Source: JBHIKY01 sp042139015
GTDB taxonomy: Bacteria > Bacillota > Bacilli > Bacillales > Marinococcaceae
Direction of reading: 5' to 3'
Length of the DNA stretch: 64,000 nt
Assembly (NCBI RefSeq): GCF_042139015.1
Contig: NZ_JBHIKY010000010.1
Location: 72,621-136,620 of the forward strand
The notes below the pieces were generated by a model. That model did no database searches, had not been told where the DNA came from, and saw only the letters and a list, made by a program, of their open reading frames with translations. Shown piece by piece: positions 8,648-17,420 of the stretch. Made by a program: the position numbers and the translations under genes. Each line of letters opens with the position of its first letter. Position 1 is the first letter of the stretch.

Positions 8648-9493
8648 ATGAATAATAACGTGCGGGAGACGATTAAAAAGCATTATGGATCATTGTCCCA
8701 CGGTCAAAAGAAAGTAGCAGAGTTTTTTATTCACCATCTTGATGAAGCGGCGCTTTTGACAGCGTTCCAGATTGGTAAAAAGACTGGTGTGAGCGAAACG
8801 ACTGTTATCAGGCTCTCATATGCTTTAGGTTTTCGAGGATATTCACAGATGCAGGAAAGCATCCGGAAAAATTGGCTGGCTGAAAAGAAGCCCACATCTA
8901 ATTCTGATACGTCAAGACAGGACAATACGCAAAACAAAATTCAACACGTTTTCGAGAAGGAGAAATCCATTTTAAATCAACTTCCAGGACAATTACACTC
9001 AGGAGAGCTATGGAATGCAGCAAAAAAATTAATAAAAGCGGATCGAATTTTCATAGGAGGGTTTGGCAGCTCCTTTTCAGCCAGCTATTGGCTGTATTAC
9101 GCATTAAAGCAAATGCGTCCGAATGTTTCTTCTTCCAGTGAAACTGGATTTTTACTAGAAGATATTTGTGAGCTTGGTAAAAATTCAGCCGCCGTCATTT
9201 TTTCATTTCCACGCTACCGAAAAGAAGCAATCCTCCTGGCGGATGCAGTGAAAGAGCAGCAGGCGCCTATCATTGCATTAACGAACAGGCATCTATCTCC
9301 GCTGGGACATACCGCAGAAATTACGCTGACGACTGAGGAGCAGATGAATGCGGGCCATCACTCCATCGCTTCAGTCATCTGCCTGACGGAAATGTTGATT
9401 GCCGGTATTCAATCATTGGATCAAGAGGCTGTTAGCAGCCGCCAACAGAAGCTGGAACAGTTGTATGCCGCTCAAAATCTTTTTCTTGAATAA
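8648..9493 (+). CDS. MurR/RpiR family transcriptional regulator
   Basis: The 281-residue protein has an N-terminal RpiR-type helix-turn-helix (residues 1-75, with GVSETTVIRLSYALGFRGYSQMQ-like sequence) and a C-terminal SIS phosphosugar-binding-type domain from about residue 120 (IFIGGFGSSFSASYWL). A GAGGAGA site precedes ATG 8648. It heads a same-strand run with YjiH, M20, GNAT and racemase genes and is the likely local regulator. SIS domains usually sense sugar phosphates, which is unexpected beside amino-acid genes, so the effector is unknown. Confidence 0.88.
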   Translation: MNNNVRETIKKHYGSLSHGQKKVAEFFIHHLDEAALLTAFQIGKKTGVSETTVIRLSYALGFRGYSQMQESIRKNWLAEKKPTSNSDTSRQDNTQNKIQHVFEKEKSILNQLPGQLHSGELWNAAKKLIKADRIFIGGFGSSFSASYWLYYALKQMRPNVSSSSETGFLLEDICELGKNSAAVIFSFPRYRKEAILLADAVKEQQAPIIALTNRHLSPLGHTAEITLTTEEQMNAGHHSIASVICLTEMLIAGIQSLDQEAVSSRQQKLEQLYAAQNLFLE

Positions 9494-9518
9494 CATTTAG
9501 TGGGAAAGGGGTAATGGA

Positions 9519-10898
9519 ATGAACAGTCTGCCTAAATCGAAGGAAACAGAGGTTATGGAAGCATATAGTAAGAGTGATTATGCAAAATTCGTACTCCCAT
9601 CATTATTAGGAATATTATTATTTATGGTCCCTGTAACATTAGAAGAAGGAATAACGATTCCCGTTGCATTCTTAGCAAACCAGCTGAACGCCTGGCTGGC
9701 CACAGCCATCCCTTATTTTGCTGTCGGAACTATTATTATTTCTGTACTTGCTTCCTTGGCTGCAATGCTTCTTAAACCGGCATTTGTACTAGAAAGTCCT
9801 TTTCTATCCAATCTTCTTAATGTCAGCAGGTTTTGGCTTGCCGCCAGGATTCTCGGGATGTTTTTCGCAATAATGGCCTTGTTTCAGCTTGGTCCTGAGA
9901 TGATTTTTTCAGAAAATACGGGCGGGCTGCTCTTGTTCGAATTAATACCGATACTGTTTACTACCTTTTTGCTGGCAGGCTTGTTTTTGCCACTGCTATT
10001 AAATTTTGGCCTTCTGGAGTTTTTTGGAACTCTTTTAATAAAATTAATGCGTCCGGTGTTTACTCTGCCGGGGAGGTCCTCTCTTGATTGTCTTGCTTCC
10101 TGGGTCGGAGACGGAACGATCGGGGTTTTATTAACGACCAAGCAGTATGAGCAGGGGTACTATACGAAAAGAGAAGCAGCTGTGGTTGCAACGACTTTTT
10201 CAGTGGTATCGATAACGTTTACAATTGTTGTTATTTCCTATTTAGAAATGGAGCATTATTTTCTTCATTATTATTTTACTATTATTGTCGCCGGATTGGC
10301 AGCAGCTATTATCATGCCGCGTATTCCTCCACTGTCGAAGAAAGCAGAGAGCGGCTTTGAAGAAACAGAGCTTAAAACCGAAAAACCTATCCCTGCCAAC
10401 ATTTCTACAGTCAAATGGGGAATTTTTCAAGCTGTCAAAAAAGCTAAAACGAATGAAAGGTTCTCCGCCGTTATGAAGCAAAGCCTTCACAACGTCCTCG
10501 ATATGTGGTTTGGTGTAATTCCTATAGTGATGGCAATTGGGACGGTGGCTCTCATAATTGCAGAATACACTGCCACTTTTACGATAATTGGAATGCCATT
10601 TGAACCAATTCTTGCATTGATGCAGGTGCCGGAGGCTTCAGAAGCAGCTCAAACAATGGTTGTCGGCTTTGCAGATATGTTCTTACCGGCAGTCATTGGA
10701 AGCGGAATTGAAAGTGAAATGACGAAGTTTATTATCGCATGTGTTTCTGTCACTCAGTTAATTTATATGTCAGAAATGGGCGGACTGCTGCTTGGTTCGA
10801 AGCTGCCCGTACGCTTGCTGGATCTGATTTTTATATTTCTTTTGCGTACATTCATTACTCTTCCCATCGTAGTTGGCATTGCTCATATCATTTTTTAA
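9519..10898 (+). CDS. YjiH family membrane transporter (nucleoside-recognition/gate domain)
   Basis: The 459-residue protein is strongly hydrophobic with roughly ten membrane segments and the gate-domain stretch SSLDCLASWVGDGTIGVLL near residue 185. The family is annotated as YjiH/nucleoside-recognition permeases, with true substrates mostly unknown. A soluble loop of about 60 residues near 265-325 is rich in Lys and Glu. It starts 25 bases after the RpiR gene and precedes the M20 hydrolase, so import of a D-amino acid or an acylated amino acid or peptide is a reasonable guess. Confidence 0.8.
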   Translation: MNSLPKSKETEVMEAYSKSDYAKFVLPSLLGILLFMVPVTLEEGITIPVAFLANQLNAWLATAIPYFAVGTIIISVLASLAAMLLKPAFVLESPFLSNLLNVSRFWLAARILGMFFAIMALFQLGPEMIFSENTGGLLLFELIPILFTTFLLAGLFLPLLLNFGLLEFFGTLLIKLMRPVFTLPGRSSLDCLASWVGDGTIGVLLTTKQYEQGYYTKREAAVVATTFSVVSITFTIVVISYLEMEHYFLHYYFTIIVAGLAAAIIMPRIPPLSKKAESGFEETELKTEKPIPANISTVKWGIFQAVKKAKTNERFSAVMKQSLHNVLDMWFGVIPIVMAIGTVALIIAEYTATFTIIGMPFEPILALMQVPEASEAAQTMVVGFADMFLPAVIGSGIESEMTKFIIACVSVTQLIYMSEMGGLLLGSKLPVRLLDLIFIFLLRTFITLPIVVGIAHIIF

Positions 10899-10925
10899 TC
10901 GATTCGATTTTGGAGGTCGTGCTTG

Positions 10926-12080
10926 ATGTGTGATCCATTATATTATTTAAATCTTCATAAAGATAGCCTGCTTAACACGTACACCGAATTGCATGCATTG
11001 GCGGAACCAAGCTGGCAGGAAAAATATACGTCAGACTATATTAAAAAGAAGCTTTCAGCAGCAGGCTATCACGTTCGTACGTATGCCGGTCATTACGGAC
11101 TTACTACAGATCTTCCCGGTAAGAGCCAAAAAGTTATTGCACTTCGTGCTGACATGGATGCGCTTTTGCAGGAGAAAAATGGAAAGATAATTGCAAATCA
11201 TTCCTGCGGGCACGACGCCCACAGTACGATGGTGTTATATACCGCACTGGCGCTTATTCAGAACCGGGTAAAGCTCGATCATACCGTCCGGTTCATTTTT
11301 CAGCCTGCCGAAGAAAAAGCAGAAGGCGCAAGCTGCATGAAGAAAGAAGGTGTATTGGAAAATGTATCTTTTTTAGCCGGTATTCACCTGAGGCCCGCCT
11401 TTGAAGTACCATTCCAAAAAGCCTCCCCTGTCATCTCACACGGTTCTACTGCAGCATTAAGAGGAACGATCAGGGGATTGCAGGCGCACGCCTCGCGTCC
11501 GGAAGAAGGGAACAATCCGATTGAAGCAGCCTCATTATTAATTCAAGCATTACAGAGCATTAGGCTGAAAGAAAAAGGCCGTTATTCACTAAAAATTACT
11601 TCCATACAGAGTGGGGAATCATCAAATATTATACCAGAGACAGCCAGGTTCAATTTTGATCTTCGGGCGGAGACGAATGACATAATGCAGCGATTGCTGA
11701 CAAAAGCAAAATCAATCATTTTGAACATAGCTGAACTGACGGAGTCAGACATTTCTTTCGAGATAGAAGGATATTCACCTGCCGCAGTCTTTAATGCATC
11801 AGCTGTCGATACTGCATCAAAGGCAATCGCACATGTACTGGGAGAGGATAACGTCGTTCCTGACTGTGTTTCCCCAGGGGCAGAGGATTTTCATTATTAC
11901 ACTCTTGATAATCCGGGCCTGGCAGCAACCATGATCGGGCTTGGCTGCGACTTAAAACCGGGCCTGCACCATCCTGATATGAGTTTTCAACCTGATGCAC
12001 TACTCTATGGTGCTAAAATTTTATCAAAGCTGATGCTGCTTGCAGATAAACAGGCATTGGGAGAGGAGAGTGCCGGATGA
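10926..12080 (+). CDS. M20 family amidohydrolase, likely N-succinyl-L-amino acid desuccinylase
   Basis: The 384-residue protein carries the M20D metal-site motifs RADMDAL, SCGHDAHSTM and FQPAEE, and a late GAEDFHYY. The GGAGG site at 10912-10916 suits ATG 10926; TTG 10923 is possible. In Geobacillus an M20 hydrolase encoded beside a GNAT and an N-succinylamino-acid racemase releases the free L-amino acid. The same three genes are consecutive here, which is the basis for the specific role. Other M20D substrates such as N-acetyl amino acids are possible. Confidence 0.85.
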   Translation: MCDPLYYLNLHKDSLLNTYTELHALAEPSWQEKYTSDYIKKKLSAAGYHVRTYAGHYGLTTDLPGKSQKVIALRADMDALLQEKNGKIIANHSCGHDAHSTMVLYTALALIQNRVKLDHTVRFIFQPAEEKAEGASCMKKEGVLENVSFLAGIHLRPAFEVPFQKASPVISHGSTAALRGTIRGLQAHASRPEEGNNPIEAASLLIQALQSIRLKEKGRYSLKITSIQSGESSNIIPETARFNFDLRAETNDIMQRLLTKAKSIILNIAELTESDISFEIEGYSPAAVFNASAVDTASKAIAHVLGEDNVVPDCVSPGAEDFHYYTLDNPGLAATMIGLGCDLKPGLHHPDMSFQPDALLYGAKILSKLMLLADKQALGEESAG

Positions 12081-12871
12081 ATATTTTAATACAACTCATG
12101 GAAACGCCGCATCAATTAGAGCAAGTCCGGAAACTTGAAGCAGCTATTTGGGGAAGAGATGAGTCTGTACCGATTCACCAAACTTCGACGGCTGTAAAAA
12201 ATGGAGGCTTTGTCTTAGGAGCTTTTATTCATGATGAATTAGTTGGCTTTCAGTACAGTTTTCCAGGGTTTGACGGCAATATTCCTTATCTATGCTCTCA
12301 TACACTTGGGATAAAAAAAGAATTTCGGAAAATGGGAGTTGGCAGAAAGCTGAAGCTGGCTCAAAAAGAAATGGCGCTGCGAAAGAACTATGAATTGATT
12401 ACCTGGACGTATGATCCGCTGGAAACCGTAAATGGTTATTTGAATCTTCATAAGCTTGGAGCGGTTTGTTCTACATATCTTAATGATGCGTATGGAGAAT
12501 TAGCTGATGGATTGAATGATGGCCTGGCTTCAGATCGGTTTTTGGTGAGCTGGTCCATTCAAAATGAGAAAAGAGTAAGTAGAATTGATTCGATTGAAAC
12601 GATAAATTGTGCGTTTCAAGTATCAATAAGAAACGGATTTTTGTTTCCAAATCAGGTTCAAGCCAAGGTTCATGACAATCTGGTGTTAGTCCCTGTACCA
12701 GGAAACTTTCAGCAGATGAAAAGGGAGAGCATGTCCATTGCGAAAGAGTGGAGGAACCGGTGCCGGAGTGTATTTACTTCTTATTTTGATGAAGGATGGG
12801 AAGCAACTGATCTACGAAGAGATAATAAAAACAACAATTTATTTTATTATCTGCTGGAGAAACGAAGATGA
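12077..12871 (+). CDS. GNAT family acyltransferase, likely D-amino acid N-succinyltransferase
   Basis: The start ATG overlaps the stop of the M20 gene in an ATGA junction. The 264-residue protein has a GNAT core with the acyl-CoA loop (TLGIKKEFRKMGVGRKLKLAQ-like region near residues 77-98) and a C-terminal extension. In the characterised Geobacillus pathway the corresponding protein moves succinyl from succinyl-CoA to a D-amino acid, making the substrate of the racemase encoded next. The assignment depends on gene order as well as fold. Confidence 0.8.
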   Translation: MNILIQLMETPHQLEQVRKLEAAIWGRDESVPIHQTSTAVKNGGFVLGAFIHDELVGFQYSFPGFDGNIPYLCSHTLGIKKEFRKMGVGRKLKLAQKEMALRKNYELITWTYDPLETVNGYLNLHKLGAVCSTYLNDAYGELADGLNDGLASDRFLVSWSIQNEKRVSRIDSIETINCAFQVSIRNGFLFPNQVQAKVHDNLVLVPVPGNFQQMKRESMSIAKEWRNRCRSVFTSYFDEGWEATDLRRDNKNNNLFYYLLEKRR

Positions 12872-12883
12872 GGAGAGTTTACA

Positions 12884-14002
12884 ATGGAGATAAATAACAT
12901 AATTCTCAGGCACATTAAAATGGATCTTCTGCATCCATTTACTACGAGTGTTGGAACGGAAAAAGATAAAGAGATTATTATAGTAGAAATTCAATCAGTA
13001 AACGGTGAATCAGGATGGGGTGAATCGGTCTCCATAACTGATCCAATATACAATGAGGAAACAATAACAACAAATTGGCACATTATAAGTGATTTTTTAA
13101 TTCCATTATTATTTAAAGAAAATATCTCTCATCCAGTTAAAGTCACCGAACGATTCAAGAAGATACGCGGTAACTTTAACGCAAAAGCAGCTCTCGAATG
13201 TGCGATATGGGACTTATATGCGAAGGAACAAAAAGTGCCGCTTGCAAAAGCGCTGGGAGGGAAGAAAAAGCATATTGATGTTGGCATAAGCGTTGGAATT
13301 CAAGCCTCTGTATCGGAAATGCTCGATCAAATCAAGCTTTCGTTAAATCAAGGCTACCAGAGGGTAAAAATTAAAATTAAGCCGAAATGGGATGTAAATA
13401 TATTAGCAGCTGTTAGAGAAGCCTTTCCTGACATTGAACTGATGGCGGATGCAAACTGTGCTTATACGTTAAAGGATATCGATCATTTGAAAAAGCTGGA
13501 TGATTTTAACTTAATGATGATTGAACAGCCATTTGCTCATGACGACATTGTCGATCATGCCAGACTGCAGGAACAGCTGCAGACTCCCATTTGTCTTGAC
13601 GAAAGTATTCATTCTGCGGAAGATGCACGAAAAGCAGTCGAGCTGGGAAGCTGTCGCATAATTAATTTGAAAATCGGCCGTGTCGGCGGGTTAACTGAGT
13701 CTAAAAAAATTCATGATTTTTGTAAATCAAGAAATATTCCTGTCTGGTGCGGGGGCATGTTAGAGAGCGGCATTGGGCGTGCCCATAATATTGCATTAAC
13801 GACCCTGGAGAATTTTATTCTTCCTGGAGATACAGCCCCTTCCTCCCATTACTGGGAAGAGGATATTATTGAACCTTCGTTTGAAATGAAAGAAGGGGGT
13901 ATTCCTGTACCTGATGGCTTTGGAATAGGAGTGCAACCAAAAAGAAAGCTGCTGGAGCAGCTGACATTAAAAAGTAAAGTATTTTCGAAGGCATCCATAT
14001 AA
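12884..14002 (+). CDS. N-succinylamino acid racemase / o-succinylbenzoate synthase family
   Basis: This is an enolase-superfamily protein of 372 residues. The base pair of lysines is visible as KIK at 162-164 and as NLKIGRVGG, and the metal ligands as ADANCAYT, IEQPF and LDESIHS. A CGGML motif at the C-terminal loop is typical of the NSAR/OSBS group. With the M20 hydrolase and GNAT it completes the irreversible D- to L-amino-acid route. Pure o-succinylbenzoate synthase (MenC) is the main alternative, but no other menaquinone genes are nearby. Confidence 0.88.
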   Translation: MEINNIILRHIKMDLLHPFTTSVGTEKDKEIIIVEIQSVNGESGWGESVSITDPIYNEETITTNWHIISDFLIPLLFKENISHPVKVTERFKKIRGNFNAKAALECAIWDLYAKEQKVPLAKALGGKKKHIDVGISVGIQASVSEMLDQIKLSLNQGYQRVKIKIKPKWDVNILAAVREAFPDIELMADANCAYTLKDIDHLKKLDDFNLMMIEQPFAHDDIVDHARLQEQLQTPICLDESIHSAEDARKAVELGSCRIINLKIGRVGGLTESKKIHDFCKSRNIPVWCGGMLESGIGRAHNIALTTLENFILPGDTAPSSHYWEEDIIEPSFEMKEGGIPVPDGFGIGVQPKRKLLEQLTLKSKVFSKASI

Positions 14003-14235
14003 GGGTGCTTTTTTCCATGCTATGCTAAACTTTATTGGAATTTATTGTTATTTTTCTCGTGCGATAGCCACTTTCTGCTTTAAAGAACAGCTTCTTACAC
14101 CAACTATTGATAAACTATAGGTGATTATTGTTATGTTTAAGTGTGTAAAATATAGGTGAAACAGTGAACTGTAATTGGAAATGTATTAAAATATAATAAT
14201 CATAGAACAGCTGGTTAATGAAGGAGGAGCATGTG

Positions 14236-15060
14236 TTGAGGATGGAAAAGAATTTACATAAAGATGCTATGAAAATGTTGAAGCTGACGAGCAGAACATT
14301 TTATATTCCAATAACCCTGCTGGAACCAAAACTTAAAAAAACAGTCGCCTCAGCATATCTATGTATGAGAGCCATGGACGAAATAGAAGACCACCAATCA
14401 CTGGATTTACGTACAAAGTATTATTTGTTGCGCTCGGCGAGTGAATTCTTAAACGGGCCATTCAATAATGAAGCATACCATGCTCTGCTTGAGCCTTACA
14501 AAAAAGAGCTTCCTGAAGTTACCTGGAGGCTAGGCGATTGGATCTCACTTTGTCCTGACGAAGCAGTGGAAAACGTAAAAGCTTCCACAAGCACGATGGC
14601 TGATGGGATGGCGTATTGGGCACAAAAGAATTGGGAGATTAAAAATAGAGAAGATCTCGATGATTATACATACTATGTAGCTGGATTAGTAGGGGTTATG
14701 CTTTCGGATATCTGGGAGCAGATTGCCGGTAACAAAACGAACAGAGAGCTTGCTGTAGCTTATGGACGAGGATTACAAGCGGTCAATATGCTCCGAAATC
14801 AGCAGGAGGATGATGAACGCGGTGTGTCATTCCTCCCTGATGGTTGGAGCGAGCAGGACCTGTTTACATATGCAGAAAACAATCTTGCATTAGGCGAGGA
14901 ATACATGAAAGATCTTGACAATAGAAGTATTATTTTATTTTGTAAAATACCATTAACACTCGCTAAAAAAACTATTAACGCCCTTAAAAGCGGCAGAGAA
15001 AAGATGTCGAGAACAGAAGTAGAAACCACCATTGATGAGATTGTAAATGAAAGAAGATAA
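14236..15060 (+). CDS. squalene/phytoene synthase-like prenyl transferase
   Basis: The protein of about 275 residues aligns by motif with head-to-head prenyl synthases: SRTFYIPI near the start, a first Asp-rich motif MRAMDEIEDH, and a second motif LRNQQEDDERGVSFLPDGW. In classical enzymes the second motif is usually RDxxED, so its first Asp is Asn here. The ribosome site GGAGGAG at 14222-14228 lies inside the longest open frame, so a start at TTG 14236 (or GTG 14233, ATG 14242) is preferred over ATG 14218. Product and activity are uncertain; some Bacillus relatives act as phosphatases of farnesyl diphosphate. Confidence 0.75.
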   Translation: MRMEKNLHKDAMKMLKLTSRTFYIPITLLEPKLKKTVASAYLCMRAMDEIEDHQSLDLRTKYYLLRSASEFLNGPFNNEAYHALLEPYKKELPEVTWRLGDWISLCPDEAVENVKASTSTMADGMAYWAQKNWEIKNREDLDDYTYYVAGLVGVMLSDIWEQIAGNKTNRELAVAYGRGLQAVNMLRNQQEDDERGVSFLPDGWSEQDLFTYAENNLALGEEYMKDLDNRSIILFCKIPLTLAKKTINALKSGREKMSRTEVETTIDEIVNERR

Positions 15061-15089
15061 AAAGAAAGCTATTAAATATTGGGATTAAT

Positions 15090-15126
15090 AAGCAGGGAGG
15101 GGCAGGGTCCTTTCCTGCTTTATTTT
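15090..15126 (+). terminator. Rho-independent terminator
   Basis: AAGCAGG (15090-15096) and CCTGCTT (15114-15120) form the stem, followed by a T-rich run. Confidence 0.75.
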
Positions 15127-15308
15127 TTCGTTGTAAAAAGTGAAAACATGGTAATCTGAAGTGGTAGCCCGAAGTATAGAAAGTTAATCATCATAAGATT
15201 GAGGAATTAATTTATTAACAATGAAAACAATGGTAACGAAAACACATGCCATTAATAAGGGACGTATCCCACCATGATCTACAGTATGAAAGAGTATCTC
15301 TCTACTTA

Positions 15309-15346
15309 GGGGTCCTACCAACAAACCGCGGAAAACATACACTAAG
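15309..15346 (+). repeat. Tn3-family terminal inverted repeat, 38 bp (left, outer)
   Basis: The 38-base sequence starts GGGGTCCTACC and ends ACACTAAG, the head and tail typical of Tn3-family ends. The bases just inside (CAAATTT) recur inside the facing repeat at 32475-32507. No matching 5-bp duplication is visible, so the element is old or rearranged. Confidence 0.65.
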
Positions 15347-15362
15347 CAAATTTTGACATAAA

Positions 15363-15402
15363 CAAAGCCGAGTTTCCTATGCTAAGGAATCTTTGGCTTT
15401 TT
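15363..15402. terminator. terminator-like hairpin between the two left Tn3 ends
   Basis: AAAGCC and GGCTTT outer arms with an inner TTCC/GGAA pairing run into TTTTTTT. Neither neighbour ends within 100 bases, so it may belong to transposon DNA. Confidence 0.45.
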
Positions 15403-15410
15403 TTATTATT

Positions 15411-15440
15411 GGGGTAACGTTAGAAAATGCGGAATTACAA
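15411..15440 (+). repeat. degenerate Tn1546-like terminal repeat (left, inner)
   Basis: The sequence starts GGGGTAACGTTAG and continues AAAATGCGGAATTACAA. It resembles, with a few changes, the facing repeat at 32134-32171. The last eight bases expected of a 38-bp end are lost. Confidence 0.55.
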
Positions 15441-15507
15441 ATGGCAAAATGAGTAGCAAAATGTTTTGCTACTCATTTTACTATAATCAGCTTCATTTAT
15501 TATTGTT

Positions 15508-16302
15508 TTAATAAATAGTAGGAATTAAACCACCGTCCATTCGAACTGCTGTACCTTTTATAGCACCCGAATGTGGGCTGCTTACAAATGCAATCATTCT
15601 TCCTATCTCGAAAGGACGAATAAACCTTTCAATATGTGAATCAGGTAAATTAGACAATACAAAGTCCTTTTCAATTTGTTCGAAAGATTTACTAGAATTA
15701 CTATACATGTCTTTGAGTATATTTTCGACATTCTCCGACAATGTAGGCCCGGGCAAAATGGTATTAATTGTGACTTCTTTGCCCTTGGTTAAAAATGATA
15801 ATGATTTTGATAAAGATAAAATCATTGATTTAGTCACAGCATACTGTGGCATATTTCCTGAAGGCATAACAGCTTCTTCACTAGCAATAAAAATAATTCT
15901 GCCAAAGTTTTTATTTAGCATTTTATCTATATAAAATCTTGACATGTTATCAGCAACAAGAAAATTTGTGTCAAAATATTTCTTCCAAACTTCATCATTG
16001 ACTTTTTCATAAGTCATCATTTCGTATACTCCTAAATTATTCACAAGAATATCTACATTAGGATGATTATTGTATATATTTTCTCTTTCATCTCTGTTCA
16101 ATAGATTACCAGAAGCATTTTGAGGATTAGTTTCTGGATATATTTTCTTTATGTCATTAACAACAATTTCTACTTCTTTATTGTTTCTACCGTTGACTAA
16201 AACATCCACACCCTCTTTTGCAAGTTCGAAAGCTATTGCCTTTCCTATCCCTTTAGTTGAACCAGTAATAAGTGCATTTTTATTCTTTAATTGTAGATCC
16301 AT
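15508..16302 (-). CDS. SDR family oxidoreductase
   Basis: The 264-residue protein has the short-chain dehydrogenase layout: TGSTKGIGKAIAFELA near residue 14 for NAD(P), NNLGVYE near 87, catalytic Ser near 140, and Tyr-Lys as PQYAVTKSM. The C-terminal end KGTAVRMDGGLIPT is standard. It starts four bases after the TetR gene on the same strand, so that TetR protein is its likely regulator. The substrate is unknown. AT-rich codon use suggests acquisition with the surrounding block. Confidence 0.85.
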   Translation of the reverse strand: MDLQLKNKNALITGSTKGIGKAIAFELAKEGVDVLVNGRNNKEVEIVVNDIKKIYPETNPQNASGNLLNRDERENIYNNHPNVDILVNNLGVYEMMTYEKVNDEVWKKYFDTNFLVADNMSRFYIDKMLNKNFGRIIFIASEEAVMPSGNMPQYAVTKSMILSLSKSLSFLTKGKEVTINTILPGPTLSENVENILKDMYSNSSKSFEQIEKDFVLSNLPDSHIERFIRPFEIGRMIAFVSSPHSGAIKGTAVRMDGGLIPTIY

Positions 16303-16306
16303 TATA

Positions 16307-16915
16307 TTACTCTCCTTTATTAGCTAAACTTAATACATTTAAATAAAAAGTAATCGTATTGCGAACAAAATTTTCTTTTGTGCTTTTTTCATTTTCAACT
16401 AAACTAAAGTAAATTTGAGGGTCAAAAATGTGCAGCAATTGATGTGATAAATAGTTATTAGGTAGAGAAGATTTTATATCGTTTTTTTCCTTACCTTCTT
16501 GTATTATTAACGAAAAATTACTTATGACCTTATCGACAATTGAATTTAATTCATGGTGATATTGCACATTAAATAACTTATGCATATAAAGAAAATGATC
16601 CTTAGTAAAGTCAAAAAAGTCACTGTCAAATCCATAAATTATTATTTTTTTTATTTTATCTCTTGTAAGATTTTGGTTTTTGTTTATTAGTTCTACCTTA
16701 TGATTAAATTCTTTCAATTTAGGTTTCAAAATGTTAAAAAGTAGTTCCTCTTTAGATTTAAAATGCAAATATAAAGTGCCTTTTGCGACATCTGATTCTT
16801 TCGCTATGTCATTCATAGTTACTTTATCGAAACCTTTTAATTTAAATAATGTTTCTGCATTATTTAGGATTGTTTTATTTCTTTCATGAAATATTTTGTC
16901 CATTCTTTGCGACAT
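16307..16915 (-). CDS. TetR/AcrR family transcriptional regulator
   Basis: The 202-residue protein shows a TetR-type DNA-binding N-terminus (TILNNAETLFKLKGFDKVT, ESDVAKGTLYLHFKSKEEL) and a variable ligand-binding remainder. The start at ATG 16915 is preferred because AAAGGTGG sits just upstream; the frame stays open to 16948. It is co-transcribed with the SDR gene. Two tandem palindromes just upstream are probable operators for itself and the SDR. Confidence 0.87.
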   Translation of the reverse strand: MSQRMDKIFHERNKTILNNAETLFKLKGFDKVTMNDIAKESDVAKGTLYLHFKSKEELLFNILKPKLKEFNHKVELINKNQNLTRDKIKKIIIYGFDSDFFDFTKDHFLYMHKLFNVQYHHELNSIVDKVISNFSLIIQEGKEKNDIKSSLPNNYLSHQLLHIFDPQIYFSLVENEKSTKENFVRNTITFYLNVLSLANKGE

Positions 16916-16934
16916 TAACAAAAACCACCTTTTT

Positions 16935-16964
16935 TGACCTATGGTCATTTTTGACCTATAGTCA
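16935..16964 (-). promoter_or_regulatory. tandem palindromic TetR operators
   Basis: TGACCTATGGTCA (16935-16947) and TGACCTATAGTCA (16952-16964) are near-identical 13-base palindromes 17 bases apart. They sit between a possible -10 (TAATAT on the minus strand) and the TetR start, a place where a bound repressor would block transcription. Confidence 0.65.
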
Positions 16965-17061
16965 TATTAGTATATCTTTGTTGATTACGCAAGAAGTATT
17001 AGTTTTAAAATAAATTTATAGAATAGTGTTCAGAAAACCATCAATTTGAAGGCCAAGGCTT

Positions 17062-17232
17062 CGTGACTTAGGCGATTCTAAACTACACACAATTCAAAAA
17101 CCAAGTGATTTTCCTGACCTAGAAAAATTACTTCGTGGACGCATTAACACAAAGATTATTCAAGAGAACTTTGAGGATGTACTCCGTTTAGCTCATTCGA
17201 TTCGAGAAGAAAAAGTGTCCGGTTACCTTATT
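17062..17232 (+). pseudogene. Tn3-family transposase (TnpA) fragment
   Basis: An open stretch reads RDLGDSKLHTIQKPSDFPDL, then LLRGRINTKIIQENFEDVLR and LAHSIREEKVSG. This is the conserved late-middle part of Tn3-type TnpA. It has no start codon and both ends are cut, so it is a remnant left in the Tn3-bounded block. Confidence 0.8.
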
Positions 17233-17266
17233 CCGCTCACTGTCATAGAGAAGGTGAAATGTGAGG

Positions 17267-17290
17267 CAGCCAATCTCTGGCTGTTTTTTT
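17267..17290 (+). terminator. terminator hairpin
   Basis: CAGCCA and TGGCTG arms with a five-base loop precede seven Ts. It would insulate the ZinT gene from upstream transcription. Confidence 0.65.
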
Positions 17291-17377
17291 CAATCTTCAG
17301 ACGATAGAAAAATAAAAAATTGTTTTTGTTCAAAAATAAGTATTTACTTTTCTTATAAGGATTTATATAATTGAATT

Positions 17378-17400
17378 TAAATCGTAATAATTACGTTTTA
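17378..17400 (+). promoter_or_regulatory. Zur box upstream of the ZinT gene
   Basis: The 23-base palindrome has the core AAATCGTAATAATTACG, very close to the Bacillus Zur operator. It lies about 20 bases before the start codon of the zinc-binding lipoprotein, so the gene should be switched on when zinc is scarce. Confidence 0.85.
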
Positions 17401-17420
17401 TAGAAAGGTGTTGTTTATCG

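Noticed and set aside
14127..14156. Possible promoter TTGTTA-N17-TATAGG before the prenyl synthase-like gene
   Set aside because: The -10 is too far from consensus to support a call.
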